A stretch of 29,818 bases of DNA. Origin: a virus. The notes under the pieces were generated by a model. The model had not been told where the DNA came from. It saw nothing but the letters and a program-made list of their open reading frames with translations, and searched no databases. Positions 20,273-28,909 of this stretch are shown in pieces. The stretch covers positions 1-29,818 of IMG/VR virus record IMGVR_UViG_3300042881_003765; one strand, 5' to 3'. The stretch's first letter is position 1, and every line of letters begins with the position of its first letter. A program made the translations under genes and the position numbers.

Positions 20273-22051
20273 TTATCCGTCTACAATGTTGTACACCATT
20301 TTAGAATATAGTGTGAGGAAATTATCATGATTTGATGATGATAAAAATGGGACAGTAACTCCACCTTTACTCATTACAGGTGGAGGAGCCATTGTTTCCC
20401 CTACTTTTGTAGATTGTGCTTGTGGTGCAGCGACATTCAGGGGAGCAATATTTACTTGGGGTGTCTGTTGAACTGGTGGTTGTGATACTGTTTGTGCAAT
20501 TTGTTGTTGTGTCTGTTGTTGAACTGGCGCTGGAGAGACTTGTGATGGTGCTGTTGTAGCTACAGGTTTTGGTTGTGTTCCTAATGTTCCTATTTTTCCG
20601 CCAAAATTATAGAACCAATTTCCACCAGATCTAAATTGAATATCTCCTGATTGTGCTTGACGCCCACCATAAAAATTTAAAGCACCTTTGACATTTTGCC
20701 TTGAAGCCTCCAAGTATTTTGGATCATTTAATATTGTTGCAGCAACACCAGCGGACCCACCACCAAAAATTTGTTGAAGTTTATTTAAACCATCGGGTTC
20801 AGCAGAAACTTTTTGTAGATATTGAAATTTTTCTTGAGGAGTATTCCCAGGTAATTTTGCAGCAATTGGTCCATATTTTGCTGCAGCGGCTGGATCTGCA
20901 CTTTTTCCAAAAATTGCTGCAGATATTGGAGAAAACTGATCATATCCAGATAAAACACCAGCTAATCCTTTTCCATATTTACCCGAAGCTGAACGATTTA
21001 ACATCACTTGCATCGCATCAGCAGCATTTTCTGGAGATGCTGCCTCCATACTTGCAACAAATGCTGCTAGTTTTTCATCTCCTGGTGCAGAGCTTATTGC
21101 AGATGTTGCCGCAGCTGCAGGAGCTCCACCAGTTTTACCTTCTTTTGTTTTAGGTTTTGATCCAATAGTAGATACTCCACCACCAGAAGTTGGTTGAGAT
21201 TTTTTAACATTTGATAATGAACTAATAGCTGAAGAAAATCTATCTAAAATGGAATTAAACCTATCTAATAGGATTCCAGGTATAGCTCCTTCAGTCATTG
21301 GTGCGGCTTGAACATCTCCACCGACATCCAACATTCCACTTACTACTTTAGATCCAAGTCCACCAGCTAATGCAGCACCACCCAACATCAAACCTGCTTT
21401 ACCCCCACCTCTCAATGCTTTGGAGAGCATTCCCATTGGTCCTCTTCTGAGTCCCCCTCCAGGAATATCAATGTCTAAATTTAATCCACCGCCACCAGCA
21501 GTTGCAGTAGGTAAATTTGAAAGTTGTTTTACTATCCTTACAATTGTTTGACGAATAATCTTAGCAACATTAAAAGTTTCTGTGAATACACTTTGAAGTG
21601 CTTTAAGATTTTCTCCAAGGGTCCTTACATTTTTTCTATTTCCAAGAAATTGGATATAACCTAAAGCTTCTTTGTATAAATTTAAGAAATTTTGTAAAAT
21701 TGAATTTGGTTTTGCCGAATCAACTTTATCTAATCTATTATTATACTTTTCTTCTAATCCAGCAATTTTTTGATTAACTACTTGAGTTACATTTTGATTT
21801 ATTGATTGTACTCTATTTTCAACATTAGTTAAAATGTTTGATGATAATGTTTGAATAATAGAGTTTAAATCTGGTGGTCTTGCCGCAACTCCAGCAGCAC
21901 CTCTTTGAAATCCAACAATTTTATTAGCAGCACTAGCAACAACTCCCTCACCAAGAGGAGATCCACCAGTAATAAAATTCTGAACAGCTGCAGCCGTCGT
22001 TGGTCTTTCTCTAACAATACTAGATGGATTGAGTAGTGAACTAACTGCCAC
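20273..22051 (-). CDS. Tape-measure-like protein with SleB-type hydrolase domain
   Basis: A 592-residue protein, nearly the size of T4 gp29 (590), the tape measure. Residues about 60-180 are long helices (NVENRVQSINQNVTQVVNQK, LYKEALGYIQFLGNRKNVRT); 200-245 a Gly/Ala membrane-like segment; about 325-485 a domain resembling SleB-type cell-wall hydrolases (EKLAAFVASMEAASPENAAD, MQVMLNRSASGKYG, YDQFSPISAAIFG), with Glu336 as candidate catalytic acid; the end is a Gln/Pro-rich linker. The start is GTG at 22049-22051, overlapping the gp51-like gene by 11 bases. Assigning tape-measure duty is inference from length and context; it could instead be a hub lysin while another protein sets tail length. 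Confidence 0.75.
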   Translation of the reverse strand: MAVSSLLNPSSIVRERPTTAAAVQNFITGGSPLGEGVVASAANKIVGFQRGAAGVAARPPDLNSIIQTLSSNILTNVENRVQSINQNVTQVVNQKIAGLEEKYNNRLDKVDSAKPNSILQNFLNLYKEALGYIQFLGNRKNVRTLGENLKALQSVFTETFNVAKIIRQTIVRIVKQLSNLPTATAGGGGLNLDIDIPGGGLRRGPMGMLSKALRGGGKAGLMLGGAALAGGLGSKVVSGMLDVGGDVQAAPMTEGAIPGILLDRFNSILDRFSSAISSLSNVKKSQPTSGGGVSTIGSKPKTKEGKTGGAPAAAATSAISSAPGDEKLAAFVASMEAASPENAADAMQVMLNRSASGKYGKGLAGVLSGYDQFSPISAAIFGKSADPAAAAKYGPIAAKLPGNTPQEKFQYLQKVSAEPDGLNKLQQIFGGGSAGVAATILNDPKYLEASRQNVKGALNFYGGRQAQSGDIQFRSGGNWFYNFGGKIGTLGTQPKPVATTAPSQVSPAPVQQQTQQQIAQTVSQPPVQQTPQVNIAPLNVAAPQAQSTKVGETMAPPPVMSKGGVTVPFLSSSNHDNFLTLYSKMVYNIVDG

Positions 22052-22226
22052 GGTTTGCTGCCTGTTGTGCCTTTAAGTTTTCTTCTTCAATGTGCATTTT
22101 CAACAGGGTGAGATAGATATCTCTTTCCCAAGGCATCATATTTTCAATCTCTGTCAAAGAGTATTTATGGAACTGCATGAGAGCGAAGTTAATACGGAAA
22201 TATGACTCAAGATCAATATGAGCCAT
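22041..22226 (-). CDS. 51: gp51-like baseplate hub assembly factor (short)
   Basis: A 61-residue helical protein: MAHIDLESYFRINFALMQFH, then YSLTEIENMMPWERDIYLTL and a Glu/Gln-rich tail. The IExMMPWERDIYxxLL pattern is the one found in the T4 gp26/gp51 region and in tail-assembly chaperones of other contractile phages. T4 gp51 is much longer (249 residues), so only a core remains or the genes are merely analogous. It starts two bases after the gp26 stop and overlaps the tape-measure-like gene, the usual place for a tail-assembly chaperone. It would act in assembly and probably is not in the virion. Confidence 0.65.
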   Translation of the reverse strand: MAHIDLESYFRINFALMQFHKYSLTEIENMMPWERDIYLTLLKMHIEEENLKAQQAANRGS

Positions 22227-22228
22227 GA

Positions 22229-22957
22229 TTAGCCGAAAAAACTGGTTAGTCCCTCCAGAGTTACCGTATTTTCTACTTTAGTATTTGGATTTACTACTGT
22301 AAAAGTGTGAGACAATTTGGGCATTGTCTCAAAAAACTTTTCAATCTTTTTAAATTGATCTGCGTTCATACTTTCAATAAACTCAATCAATTCCTTTTTA
22401 GTTACATCTGCAGCTGCCCAAGCTTCTTCTGCAGTAAAAATAGATTCAATACAAGAAGAGATAATATCAAAGGACTTTTCAATCGTTGATACAGACTCTT
22501 GAGTTGTAAAATCAAAATTATTTTTAATGAATTGATCCAATGAAGGATATTTCATTTTAATCATGATTTGATCATCAATTTTTATTTCTGTAGAGTGTTC
22601 TTCATCTTTTTGGACTTGGATTTCATCTACAAAAATTTTAACGGGAACCTCGGTGGTTCCATCATCAGAACAAGTTACAATTAAATCTACAGATTCTCCT
22701 ACCGATTTTCCTCTAACGTTTAAGAAAATATATTCAATGTCGAAAGATGGCAACTCTTCTACTTTGATTCCTTTTGTTAAAATACAATCTTTTAGAACTG
22801 ATTTAATCGCTAAAGTAATTTGTTTAATGTCTTGACTTTCTAAAGCTAAAATTAGAACTTTTTCTTCTTTTACTAGAAATGGTCTATATTTTACAGGTTT
22901 TCCAGTAGAAGGCAATTTGAGCTCATAAGTTGGTGTGGCAATCTTAGGTAATGGCAT
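22229..22957 (-). CDS. 26: gp26-like baseplate hub subunit
   Basis: A 242-residue acidic protein (T4 gp26 is 208). The opening ATPTYELKLPSTGKPVKYRP, FLVKEEKVLILALES and IEYIFLNVRGKSVGESVDLI follow the gp26-family pattern: a beta strand with KYRPF, a helical block and an LRxxSVG-like turn. The T4 protein has CPKC at the zinc-like knuckle; here only VTCSDDGTTEVPVKI remains, with a single Cys. The C-terminal half is helical. It starts 27 bases after the gp54 stop, behind a late-promoter-like AATAAATT, and is followed by the gp51-like gene as in T4. Confidence 0.75.
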   Translation of the reverse strand: MPLPKIATPTYELKLPSTGKPVKYRPFLVKEEKVLILALESQDIKQITLAIKSVLKDCILTKGIKVEELPSFDIEYIFLNVRGKSVGESVDLIVTCSDDGTTEVPVKIFVDEIQVQKDEEHSTEIKIDDQIMIKMKYPSLDQFIKNNFDFTTQESVSTIEKSFDIISSCIESIFTAEEAWAAADVTKKELIEFIESMNADQFKKIEKFFETMPKLSHTFTVVNPNTKVENTVTLEGLTSFFG

Positions 22958-22976
22958 ATAATTATATAATCAATTA

Positions 22977-22984
22977 AATTTATT
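22977..22984 (-). promoter_or_regulatory. Possible late promoter before gp26 (AATAAATT)
   Basis: AATAAATT on the minus strand, 20 bases before the gp26 ATG, is the same octamer found before the giant fibre gene. It partly overlaps the gp54 stop codon. One mismatch from NATAAATA in AT-rich sequence, so modest weight. Confidence 0.35.
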
Positions 22985-23952
22985 TAGAGTGGTTTAAAAG
23001 ACGGAGAAAGATCAATCCCAGAGTTAACTCCATATGTTGGATTTGTAAAGTATTCTGGAGCATTACCCCAAGAAATAGATGGAGTTGTAAGGCTTATATT
23101 TTCTCCACCATCAGTTATGAATGGATTTTCATAATTATTCTGTCCAGTTCCGAAGTGATTTAAAATTACATAACGATCATAATTGAAACTTACTGTCGTT
23201 TTTGTAATTGTACTACCTTCATAAGTGACTGGTAATGCAGTTAAATTTGTTGGGAATGAATTGATAAATTTATAAGTCATCATTGAAGGAGTTCTTGTGA
23301 CATTTGCAGTATTTGGATCTACATAAATGTCTCTTTCAAATTTAGTTATCGCTAAATCTCTCTTATATGTTTTTGGATATCTAAATCTAAAGAATTGTTC
23401 TGAATCAAATTGCCCAACTCCACCTCTAGGATTACCTGATGCTAGTTTACCTTTTGTATTGTAGAGTGGATTTATAAAATTCATCCATTCTTCAAATAGA
23501 CGAATAATACCATATTCTGCATCAACATAGAATGTCATTGTGACTTCTGGAAAATCTCTCCGATTTGGAAATCTTTCCACAACTCCTTGTCTACTTCCAG
23601 TCTCTTCGAACATACTAAATGATGCTCCTGGAAGAGCAGTTTCATTGCACATAAATTCATAACGAAGAGAATTTAAATACGAAGTATTGCCATTGAATAG
23701 GTTTGATCCCAAAACTCCACAAGTAACTAACCAAGCATTAATATCGGAATCTGAGTTTGTAATTGGATATGTATCGCCAAGAAATAAAGTAACTTTAAAT
23801 TGGCTTGTAACAGATAGTTCACCAAATAATTCACTAACTCCAGGTAAAGCCGCACGACCATCATTAGTATTTCTAGGCAGAGTCATCCTTGTATAGATTG
23901 GATCTATTCTATACTCGTTTGAAGGAAAATCTGGCCTAAATGGTTCAGCCAT
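22984..23952 (-). CDS. 54: gp54-like tail-tube initiator/baseplate protein
   Basis: A 322-residue protein, close to T4 gp54 (320). Diagnostic stretches are ETALPGASFSMFEETGSRQG, FPNRRDFPEVTMTFYVDAEY, GIIRLFEEWMNFINPLYN and INSFPTNLTALPVTYEGSTI followed by TKTTVSFNYDRYVI. These match the tail-tube-like fold shared by gp19, gp48 and gp54, where gp54 caps the hub and starts tube polymerisation. It is the first gene of the long leftward late block and lies 28 bases from the divergent gp4. I saw no perfect late octamer on its own strand; its promoter may lie inside the gp4 coding sequence. Confidence 0.85.
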   Translation of the reverse strand: MAEPFRPDFPSNEYRIDPIYTRMTLPRNTNDGRAALPGVSELFGELSVTSQFKVTLFLGDTYPITNSDSDINAWLVTCGVLGSNLFNGNTSYLNSLRYEFMCNETALPGASFSMFEETGSRQGVVERFPNRRDFPEVTMTFYVDAEYGIIRLFEEWMNFINPLYNTKGKLASGNPRGGVGQFDSEQFFRFRYPKTYKRDLAITKFERDIYVDPNTANVTRTPSMMTYKFINSFPTNLTALPVTYEGSTITKTTVSFNYDRYVILNHFGTGQNNYENPFITDGGENISLTTPSISWGNAPEYFTNPTYGVNSGIDLSPSFKPL

Positions 23953-23953
23953 C

Positions 23954-23961
23954 TATAAATA
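23954..23961 (+). promoter_or_regulatory. T4-type late promoter TATAAATA
   Basis: A perfect TATAAATA octamer, 20 bases upstream of the gp4 ATG in the 28-base gap between divergent gp54 and gp4. It is the only exact T4 late consensus I found in the intergenic gaps. It drives the rightward block gp4 to gp53. Confidence 0.85.
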
Positions 23962-23980
23962 TTACTTAAGGATCTATAGT

Positions 23981-24424
23981 ATGTATATGAGTTATAAGGG
24001 AAAATACCGACCAGAAAACCCCAGAAAATATAAAGGTGATCCCACAAATATTGTCTATCGTTCTTTGTGGGAAAGAAAGTTCATGAGATATTGTGACTTA
24101 AATGAAAATGTGAATCAATGGCAATCTGAGGAATTTTGGATTCCTTATCTTTCTCCTTTGGATAACAAAGTTCATCGTTACTTTCCAGATTTCTTTGTAA
24201 AGTATAAAGATAAAAACGGAAATACCCGAACAGTGGTGATTGAAATAAAACCCAAGAAAGAATTACAAATGCCAGAACAAAACCCTAAGAGAAGAACAAA
24301 AGCATGGGCATACAAGGTCCAAACTTGGGTTAAAAATCAAGCAAAATGGAAAGCAGCGAAAGAATTCTGTGCAGATCGCAATTATGAGTTCCGAATCATG
24401 ACCGAAGAGGATCTAGGAATATGA
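23981..24424 (+). CDS. 4: gp4 head completion protein, nuclease-like fold
   Basis: A 147-residue protein (T4 gp4/50 is about 150) needed to finish DNA-filled heads before tail joining. It aligns by eye with T4: YKGKYRPENPRKYKGDPTNI, VYRSLWERKFMRY, then HRYFPDFFV, VVIEIKPKKE, KWKAAKEFCADRNYEFRIMT. It retains a TnsA/PD-(D/E)xK-like set: Glu31, Pro69-Asp70, Glu88-x-Lys90. The first ATG at 23981 is preferred over the one at 23987 because AAGGA lies eight bases before it. Its stop overlaps the next start (ATGA), indicating coupling. It stands behind a perfect late promoter. Confidence 0.9.
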   Translation: MYMSYKGKYRPENPRKYKGDPTNIVYRSLWERKFMRYCDLNENVNQWQSEEFWIPYLSPLDNKVHRYFPDFFVKYKDKNGNTRTVVIEIKPKKELQMPEQNPKRRTKAWAYKVQTWVKNQAKWKAAKEFCADRNYEFRIMTEEDLGI

Positions 24425-24945
24425 AAGACATTCCATATGAAAAGGGAAAAGGTATTGGCGATCAAATCATAAAAGAAGCCGGAAAGAAAAATCGTAGTGG
24501 AGATTGGTATTCTGGTAGACTTAGACAAGTATTGGGTGAACTTCAAGAAATAGATATAAACTTACAGGATACTGGTGGAATTGAAGTTGGAAGAATGTAT
24601 TTCTTCATTTATGGAGCAAGTACTAGAGAACTTACCTTCTTTGATAGACAACCACTCGTGTATATTACAGAGGTTAATTATAGTCAAAACTACTTTATTG
24701 GAATAAATTTACATTATGTTGGAAGGCAATATAGGGAGGGCCTTGCAAAAAGCCTAATAAATAAGTCAGATACCGTAGGTATACCTCGTAATACTATTCA
24801 TCGTTACTTTTTTTCTGGAGTCGCTGGAGGATTTTTAAGAATTCCAGAAAAAGATTGGCCCTCCGTTGCACTATTACCCACTGAAAAATTTGTTGATATG
24901 AGAGGTCAATCTTTCCCTAATCACAAAGCCTGGAGCAAATCTTAA
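24421..24945 (+). CDS. Conserved-type phage protein of unknown function
   Basis: A 174-residue protein. After a charged start (MKDIPYEKGKGIGDQIIKEA) there is a beta-rich core: GRMYFFIYGAST, FDRQPLVYITEVN, YFIGINLHYVGRQYREGLAK, then TIHRYFFSGVAGGFLRIPEK and WPSVALLPTEKFVD. The F-D-R-x-P-L-V followed by F-x-G-x-N-x-H-Y pattern recurs in many T4-like phage genomes, in my recollection without a settled function. It overlaps gp4 by four bases and abuts gp48 (its TAA is followed directly by GTG), so it is co-translated with head-completion and tail-cap genes. A virion or assembly role is inferred from context. Confidence 0.75.
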   Translation: MKDIPYEKGKGIGDQIIKEAGKKNRSGDWYSGRLRQVLGELQEIDINLQDTGGIEVGRMYFFIYGASTRELTFFDRQPLVYITEVNYSQNYFIGINLHYVGRQYREGLAKSLINKSDTVGIPRNTIHRYFFSGVAGGFLRIPEKDWPSVALLPTEKFVDMRGQSFPNHKAWSKS

Positions 24946-26577
24946 GTGGCGTATACAAACGTTAAATCCCCATTAGTTACTAAAAACGGTGTTTCATATA
25001 ATCTGCAATATGATCCAATCACTGGGTATGTCCAAATTATTCAACAAAACGCTCCTTCAGGAACAAAACCTATCTATCAAGATGGTCAATGGAATGTATC
25101 ATCTACTTCATTAGGATTCACTAATAACGAAAAAAGTCAATTACATACACAAACAATTATATCAGTTCAAGCAGCATATAGAAAAGTTGGTGGAGTTACA
25201 TCGGGGTCAAAATTACCACAATGGGCATCTGAAAATTTTACAACTGGGTCTCCTGGACAATCATCTGTTACACCACAAAATGCTGTTTCTGGAACTGTAG
25301 GTGGATTGGGTGGTTCAAGCACAAGAAATAATAGTGGAACAAGAATAACTAATGCAGCTAGTGCTGCTGGTTCTGGGTCAATTCCTGGTAGCGGTGGATC
25401 AGGATCAACAAGTTCTTCAGCTGATGGAGGAGTAGGTGGTGGCGGGGGAGTAGGTTCCTTGTATGGGTTCTTACAGAATCCCGCTGAAAGTTATAAAAAC
25501 TTTGCGGTTAATGGTGCTAACTTTGGAGTAAAAAACGAAAAAGAACTGTTTAGTGGAGAAATGAAATATCCTGAAGATTTAATGACTAGTCTTCAAGATC
25601 ATTTTGCAATTTCTCAATACAGATATCGACCATCTAAAGCTAGTTCTATTTTTGGAGGTACTGCTGAGGCCGTTCAAACTTTATCAAAAGGAATCCAAAC
25701 AGTATCAAATTTATCTGAAATTATTGGAACAGTATTTCTTCCCATGCCTAATAGTGTTGCGGATAGCAATAATGTTAGTTGGGGTGAAGATTCGATGGGA
25801 AATATCGCGGCTGCAGTTGCTGCACAAACAATGGGGAACGCTAAGGCTTCCGCTTTGACTGCTGCAGGTGGTGCGGCGATTGGGGGCCTCCTTGGTGCCG
25901 GAATGGAGAAAGGTGCTGGAGCCGCTATGTTGGGAAAAAATCTATTTCAATTAATTAAGGATGGAGCCGTAAGTGAAGAACTAGCGATGTTAATAGGAGG
26001 TGAGGGAGTTTCGAGATTATTAAAAATGCAAGGCATGGGTGTTGAAGCCGAATCAATTCTCGCAAGAGGAGCAGGAATTGTTCCAAATTCGAATCTAGAA
26101 TTATTATTTAATGCACCAACACTTAGAAGTTTTACATTTAGTTATAGATTGTCTCCAAGAAGTCCAGAAGAAGCTGCAATGGTTAGAAGAATCATAAGAT
26201 TCTTTAAACAAGGAATGGCAGTTAAAAAAATGTCAGGTAAATCTGGACAATCATCCTTTTTCTTGGGAAGTCCAAATGTTTTTAAATTAGAGTTCAGAAA
26301 TGGGAAAACCAATGAAATTGCAGGTGTAAATAAATTTAAAACTTGTGCATTAAAAAGTTTTAGTTGTAATTATACCCCTGATGGTTTATGGGCAGCATAT
26401 GAAAAAGGTCAACCAGTTTCAACTACTATGCAAATGATGTTTGATGAACTTGAACCAATTTACGACACAGATTATCAAGAAGGAAACATCTTTGGCGTTG
26501 ATAGTAAGACTGGTAAAGTAGATATTATGAATAGAGGTGATTTATCTTCAGTAAGTTCGAACTCAGTAGGATACTAA
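24946..26577 (+). CDS. 48: gp48-like tail-tube cap/baseplate protein
   Basis: A 543-residue protein (T4 gp48 is 364). Residues 1-80 are a small beta domain (SPLVTKNGVSYNLQYDPITG); 101-170 a Gly/Ser/Asn linker (SADGGVGGGGGVGS); 285-335 an Ala/Gly membrane-like zipper; and 385-520 the tube-like domain: NAPTLRSFTFSYRLSPRSPE, MVRRIIRFFKQGM, FKTCALKSFSCNYTPDGLWA, TMQMMFDELEPIY. The FxFxLxPRSxEE pattern matches T4 gp48. The start is GTG at 24946, directly after the preceding TAA, with GGAG about ten bases upstream. The Gly/Ser linker and the zipper account for most of the extra length. Confidence 0.82.
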   Translation: MAYTNVKSPLVTKNGVSYNLQYDPITGYVQIIQQNAPSGTKPIYQDGQWNVSSTSLGFTNNEKSQLHTQTIISVQAAYRKVGGVTSGSKLPQWASENFTTGSPGQSSVTPQNAVSGTVGGLGGSSTRNNSGTRITNAASAAGSGSIPGSGGSGSTSSSADGGVGGGGGVGSLYGFLQNPAESYKNFAVNGANFGVKNEKELFSGEMKYPEDLMTSLQDHFAISQYRYRPSKASSIFGGTAEAVQTLSKGIQTVSNLSEIIGTVFLPMPNSVADSNNVSWGEDSMGNIAAAVAAQTMGNAKASALTAAGGAAIGGLLGAGMEKGAGAAMLGKNLFQLIKDGAVSEELAMLIGGEGVSRLLKMQGMGVEAESILARGAGIVPNSNLELLFNAPTLRSFTFSYRLSPRSPEEAAMVRRIIRFFKQGMAVKKMSGKSGQSSFFLGSPNVFKLEFRNGKTNEIAGVNKFKTCALKSFSCNYTPDGLWAAYEKGQPVSTTMQMMFDELEPIYDTDYQEGNIFGVDSKTGKVDIMNRGDLSSVSSNSVGY

Positions 26578-26578
26578 A

Positions 26579-28909
26579 ATGTCATACTTTAAAGAATTAC
26601 CAAATATTCAAGTTCTGAATAGAACAAAAAATCAAGTATCTAATGATGAAACACTTATTGTCAAAAATATTTTTAAGAGAGCGAAACTTAGAGAAGACCT
26701 AAGTTCAATAACTGCAGCTTTTGAATATTACATAATTACTGAAAATGAAAGACCGGATGAGGTTGCAGAAAAAATTTATGGAGATCCAGAATTAGATTGG
26801 GTTATATTGACTACCAATAATATTATTAATGTTCAAGACGAATGGCCCTTATCTCTTGACAATTTTAATACCTACATGTTGGAAAAATATGGTTCTGAAG
26901 ATGGTTTTACTCAAATTCGTCATTATGAATCTATTTCCACAAAAGATTCTTTCGGTAGAGAAGTTTTTCCTGGTGGAGTAATTCTTGATGAGGCTTTTTA
27001 TAAAAGTCCAGAATATGTAAGTTTAGACGAAGAACCTCCTGGAATATCATTTCCACCAATTTATGTTCCAGGAACTCAGGCTGTATTAACTCCCGTGGTA
27101 GGTTTTGGCAACACTATACAATCCATACAAATTACAAATCCTGGACTGGGATATACGCAAATTCCAACAATCACAATTTCCAACCCTCCAGTTACTGTTA
27201 ATGCTTCAGCAAGTAGTTTAATTAGTAATTTCAGAGTATCTTCGATTGTAAGTATAGTGGGAGGTCAAGGTTATAACAATGTTCCCCAAGTAACATTCTC
27301 AAGTCCAATTCAATCAGTCCAAGCAACTGCTGAATGTGAATTGGGTGATGGAATTAATATTGATAGAGTTACAACAATTAAAAATTTAGTTGGCGGAATT
27401 GGTTATGGGTTTACAGCACCAACAGTAACATTTTCACCATCTCCAAGAGTTGTAGTTGGATCATATGATAAAGAGTCACCAATTTCAGTAGGTAATAATA
27501 TAGAAGGTTTCTATTTAAATGCTGCTGGAAATTACTTATACACAGCCAGTTTTACTGGTGCAAATCAAATTAAACAGTATACTTTGAGTAGTGCTTGGAA
27601 TATTGATTCAATCTCATTGACTTATCAATTAGATGTAAGTGCAGATTTTAGTTATACTACTGGTGTTGAATTTAAACCAGATGGAACTATAATGTATGTA
27701 ACTGGTGGAGTCGGGTCTTCTTATAAAATAATAGCTTATAATTTGTCTACTGCATGGAATCTTTCATCTGCAACAAAATGGAATGAAATTACCATAGCTT
27801 CTCCAGGTGGAATAAGATTTAAACCAGATGGAACTGTGGTTTTTATTCTAGACTTTTCTAATCCCGATGTAATTAGAGAATATTCTGTTGCAACTCCTTG
27901 GAATATCACGACAAGAAGTGGATCATCAGTAAGTAGTTTAAATATCACAACCACTACTGGAGATGATTCTATTCTAGGATTTACTTTTAATTCTAATGGA
28001 ACTAAATTGTTTGCAACAAGTCAAGGTAGTTCCAGTATTTACGAATTTAATTTACAATCGTGGCAATTAAACACCGCAACTTATGCGTATGATTTTTATG
28101 TTGGAGATAGAATCGGAGAACCATGTGACATTTTTATACAACCTAATAGTGAAAAATTTATAGTAGGCGGTGATCCAAGTAACAAATTATTTGAATATAA
28201 TTTAATTTCTACGGCAAAAGGAGTTGCAGAAGTTACTGGAGGGTCTGTCAGTAATATTAATATTACAAATTCAGGAGTTGGTTATACAGTACCTCCAACA
28301 ATAACTATTGGAAACCCATATCCTGCTGTAACCGCCACAGGAACAGCAAATTTAACAAGTGGAATTGTTACCAGTATCACTATAACAAATACTGGATTTG
28401 GATATACTGTAGCTCCAACCGTGTCTATTGAAAATGCTCCGATATCTAGAAAAGCAACAATAACATTCCAATTAGTAAACACTGGTATAGGAAACATTCA
28501 AATTATTGATGGGGGAACAAACTACGTTACAACGCCAACCATTACCGTAAGTTCACCAGAAGAAATTTTAAACGTTGAAGTTGGTGGTTTATATAATCAA
28601 AATCAAACTACTTGGAGATGGACTGGAACAGAATGGCAAGAAAAAATTACAGAGGAGTTTCAATACTTTGATCCAACTACAAACTCTATAATTAGAATAC
28701 CAGGATCTTCACTTTGCAGACCAATATCACATTATGAATATGAATCCAGGTTAAACGACGAAAAAAGAAAAATAATAATTCTAAAACCAGAATACTTATC
28801 TGCAGTTATTAATGATCTTAGAAATATTATGACGTATAATCAAGATGATCCAAATTATATTGATGATAAACTTAAGAGGACTTATAACGAAAAAGTCATG
28901 AGAATATAA
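26579..28909 (+). CDS. 53: gp53-like baseplate wedge with inserted propeller
   Basis: A 776-residue protein, four times T4 gp53 (196). The gp53 core is split: residues 1-130 carry FKRAKLREDL, YYIITENERPDEVAEKIYGD, PELDWVILTTNNI; residues 665-776 carry NQTTWRWTGTEWQEKI, SHYEYESRLNDEKRKI and PEYLSAVINDLRNIM. Between them lie six GxGY-type repeats (for example ITNPGLGYTQIPTITI at 185-200, ITNSGVGYTVPPTITI at 562-577) and, between the third and fourth, about 245 residues with five propeller-like units (KPDGTIMYVTGG, IIAYNLSTAWNLSSAT and relatives). The insert is probably a surface-exposed domain on the baseplate edge. It starts behind the gp48 stop and ends at a bidirectional terminator. Confidence 0.85.
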   Translation: MSYFKELPNIQVLNRTKNQVSNDETLIVKNIFKRAKLREDLSSITAAFEYYIITENERPDEVAEKIYGDPELDWVILTTNNIINVQDEWPLSLDNFNTYMLEKYGSEDGFTQIRHYESISTKDSFGREVFPGGVILDEAFYKSPEYVSLDEEPPGISFPPIYVPGTQAVLTPVVGFGNTIQSIQITNPGLGYTQIPTITISNPPVTVNASASSLISNFRVSSIVSIVGGQGYNNVPQVTFSSPIQSVQATAECELGDGINIDRVTTIKNLVGGIGYGFTAPTVTFSPSPRVVVGSYDKESPISVGNNIEGFYLNAAGNYLYTASFTGANQIKQYTLSSAWNIDSISLTYQLDVSADFSYTTGVEFKPDGTIMYVTGGVGSSYKIIAYNLSTAWNLSSATKWNEITIASPGGIRFKPDGTVVFILDFSNPDVIREYSVATPWNITTRSGSSVSSLNITTTTGDDSILGFTFNSNGTKLFATSQGSSSIYEFNLQSWQLNTATYAYDFYVGDRIGEPCDIFIQPNSEKFIVGGDPSNKLFEYNLISTAKGVAEVTGGSVSNINITNSGVGYTVPPTITIGNPYPAVTATGTANLTSGIVTSITITNTGFGYTVAPTVSIENAPISRKATITFQLVNTGIGNIQIIDGGTNYVTTPTITVSSPEEILNVEVGGLYNQNQTTWRWTGTEWQEKITEEFQYFDPTTNSIIRIPGSSLCRPISHYEYESRLNDEKRKIIILKPEYLSAVINDLRNIMTYNQDDPNYIDDKLKRTYNEKVMRI

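Noticed and set aside
20701-21153. Plus-strand open frame of 150 codons rich in Leu, Gln and His
   Set aside because: It is antisense to the SleB-domain gene; the Leu/Gln/His bias is explained by reading Ala/Gly/Pro codons backwards.
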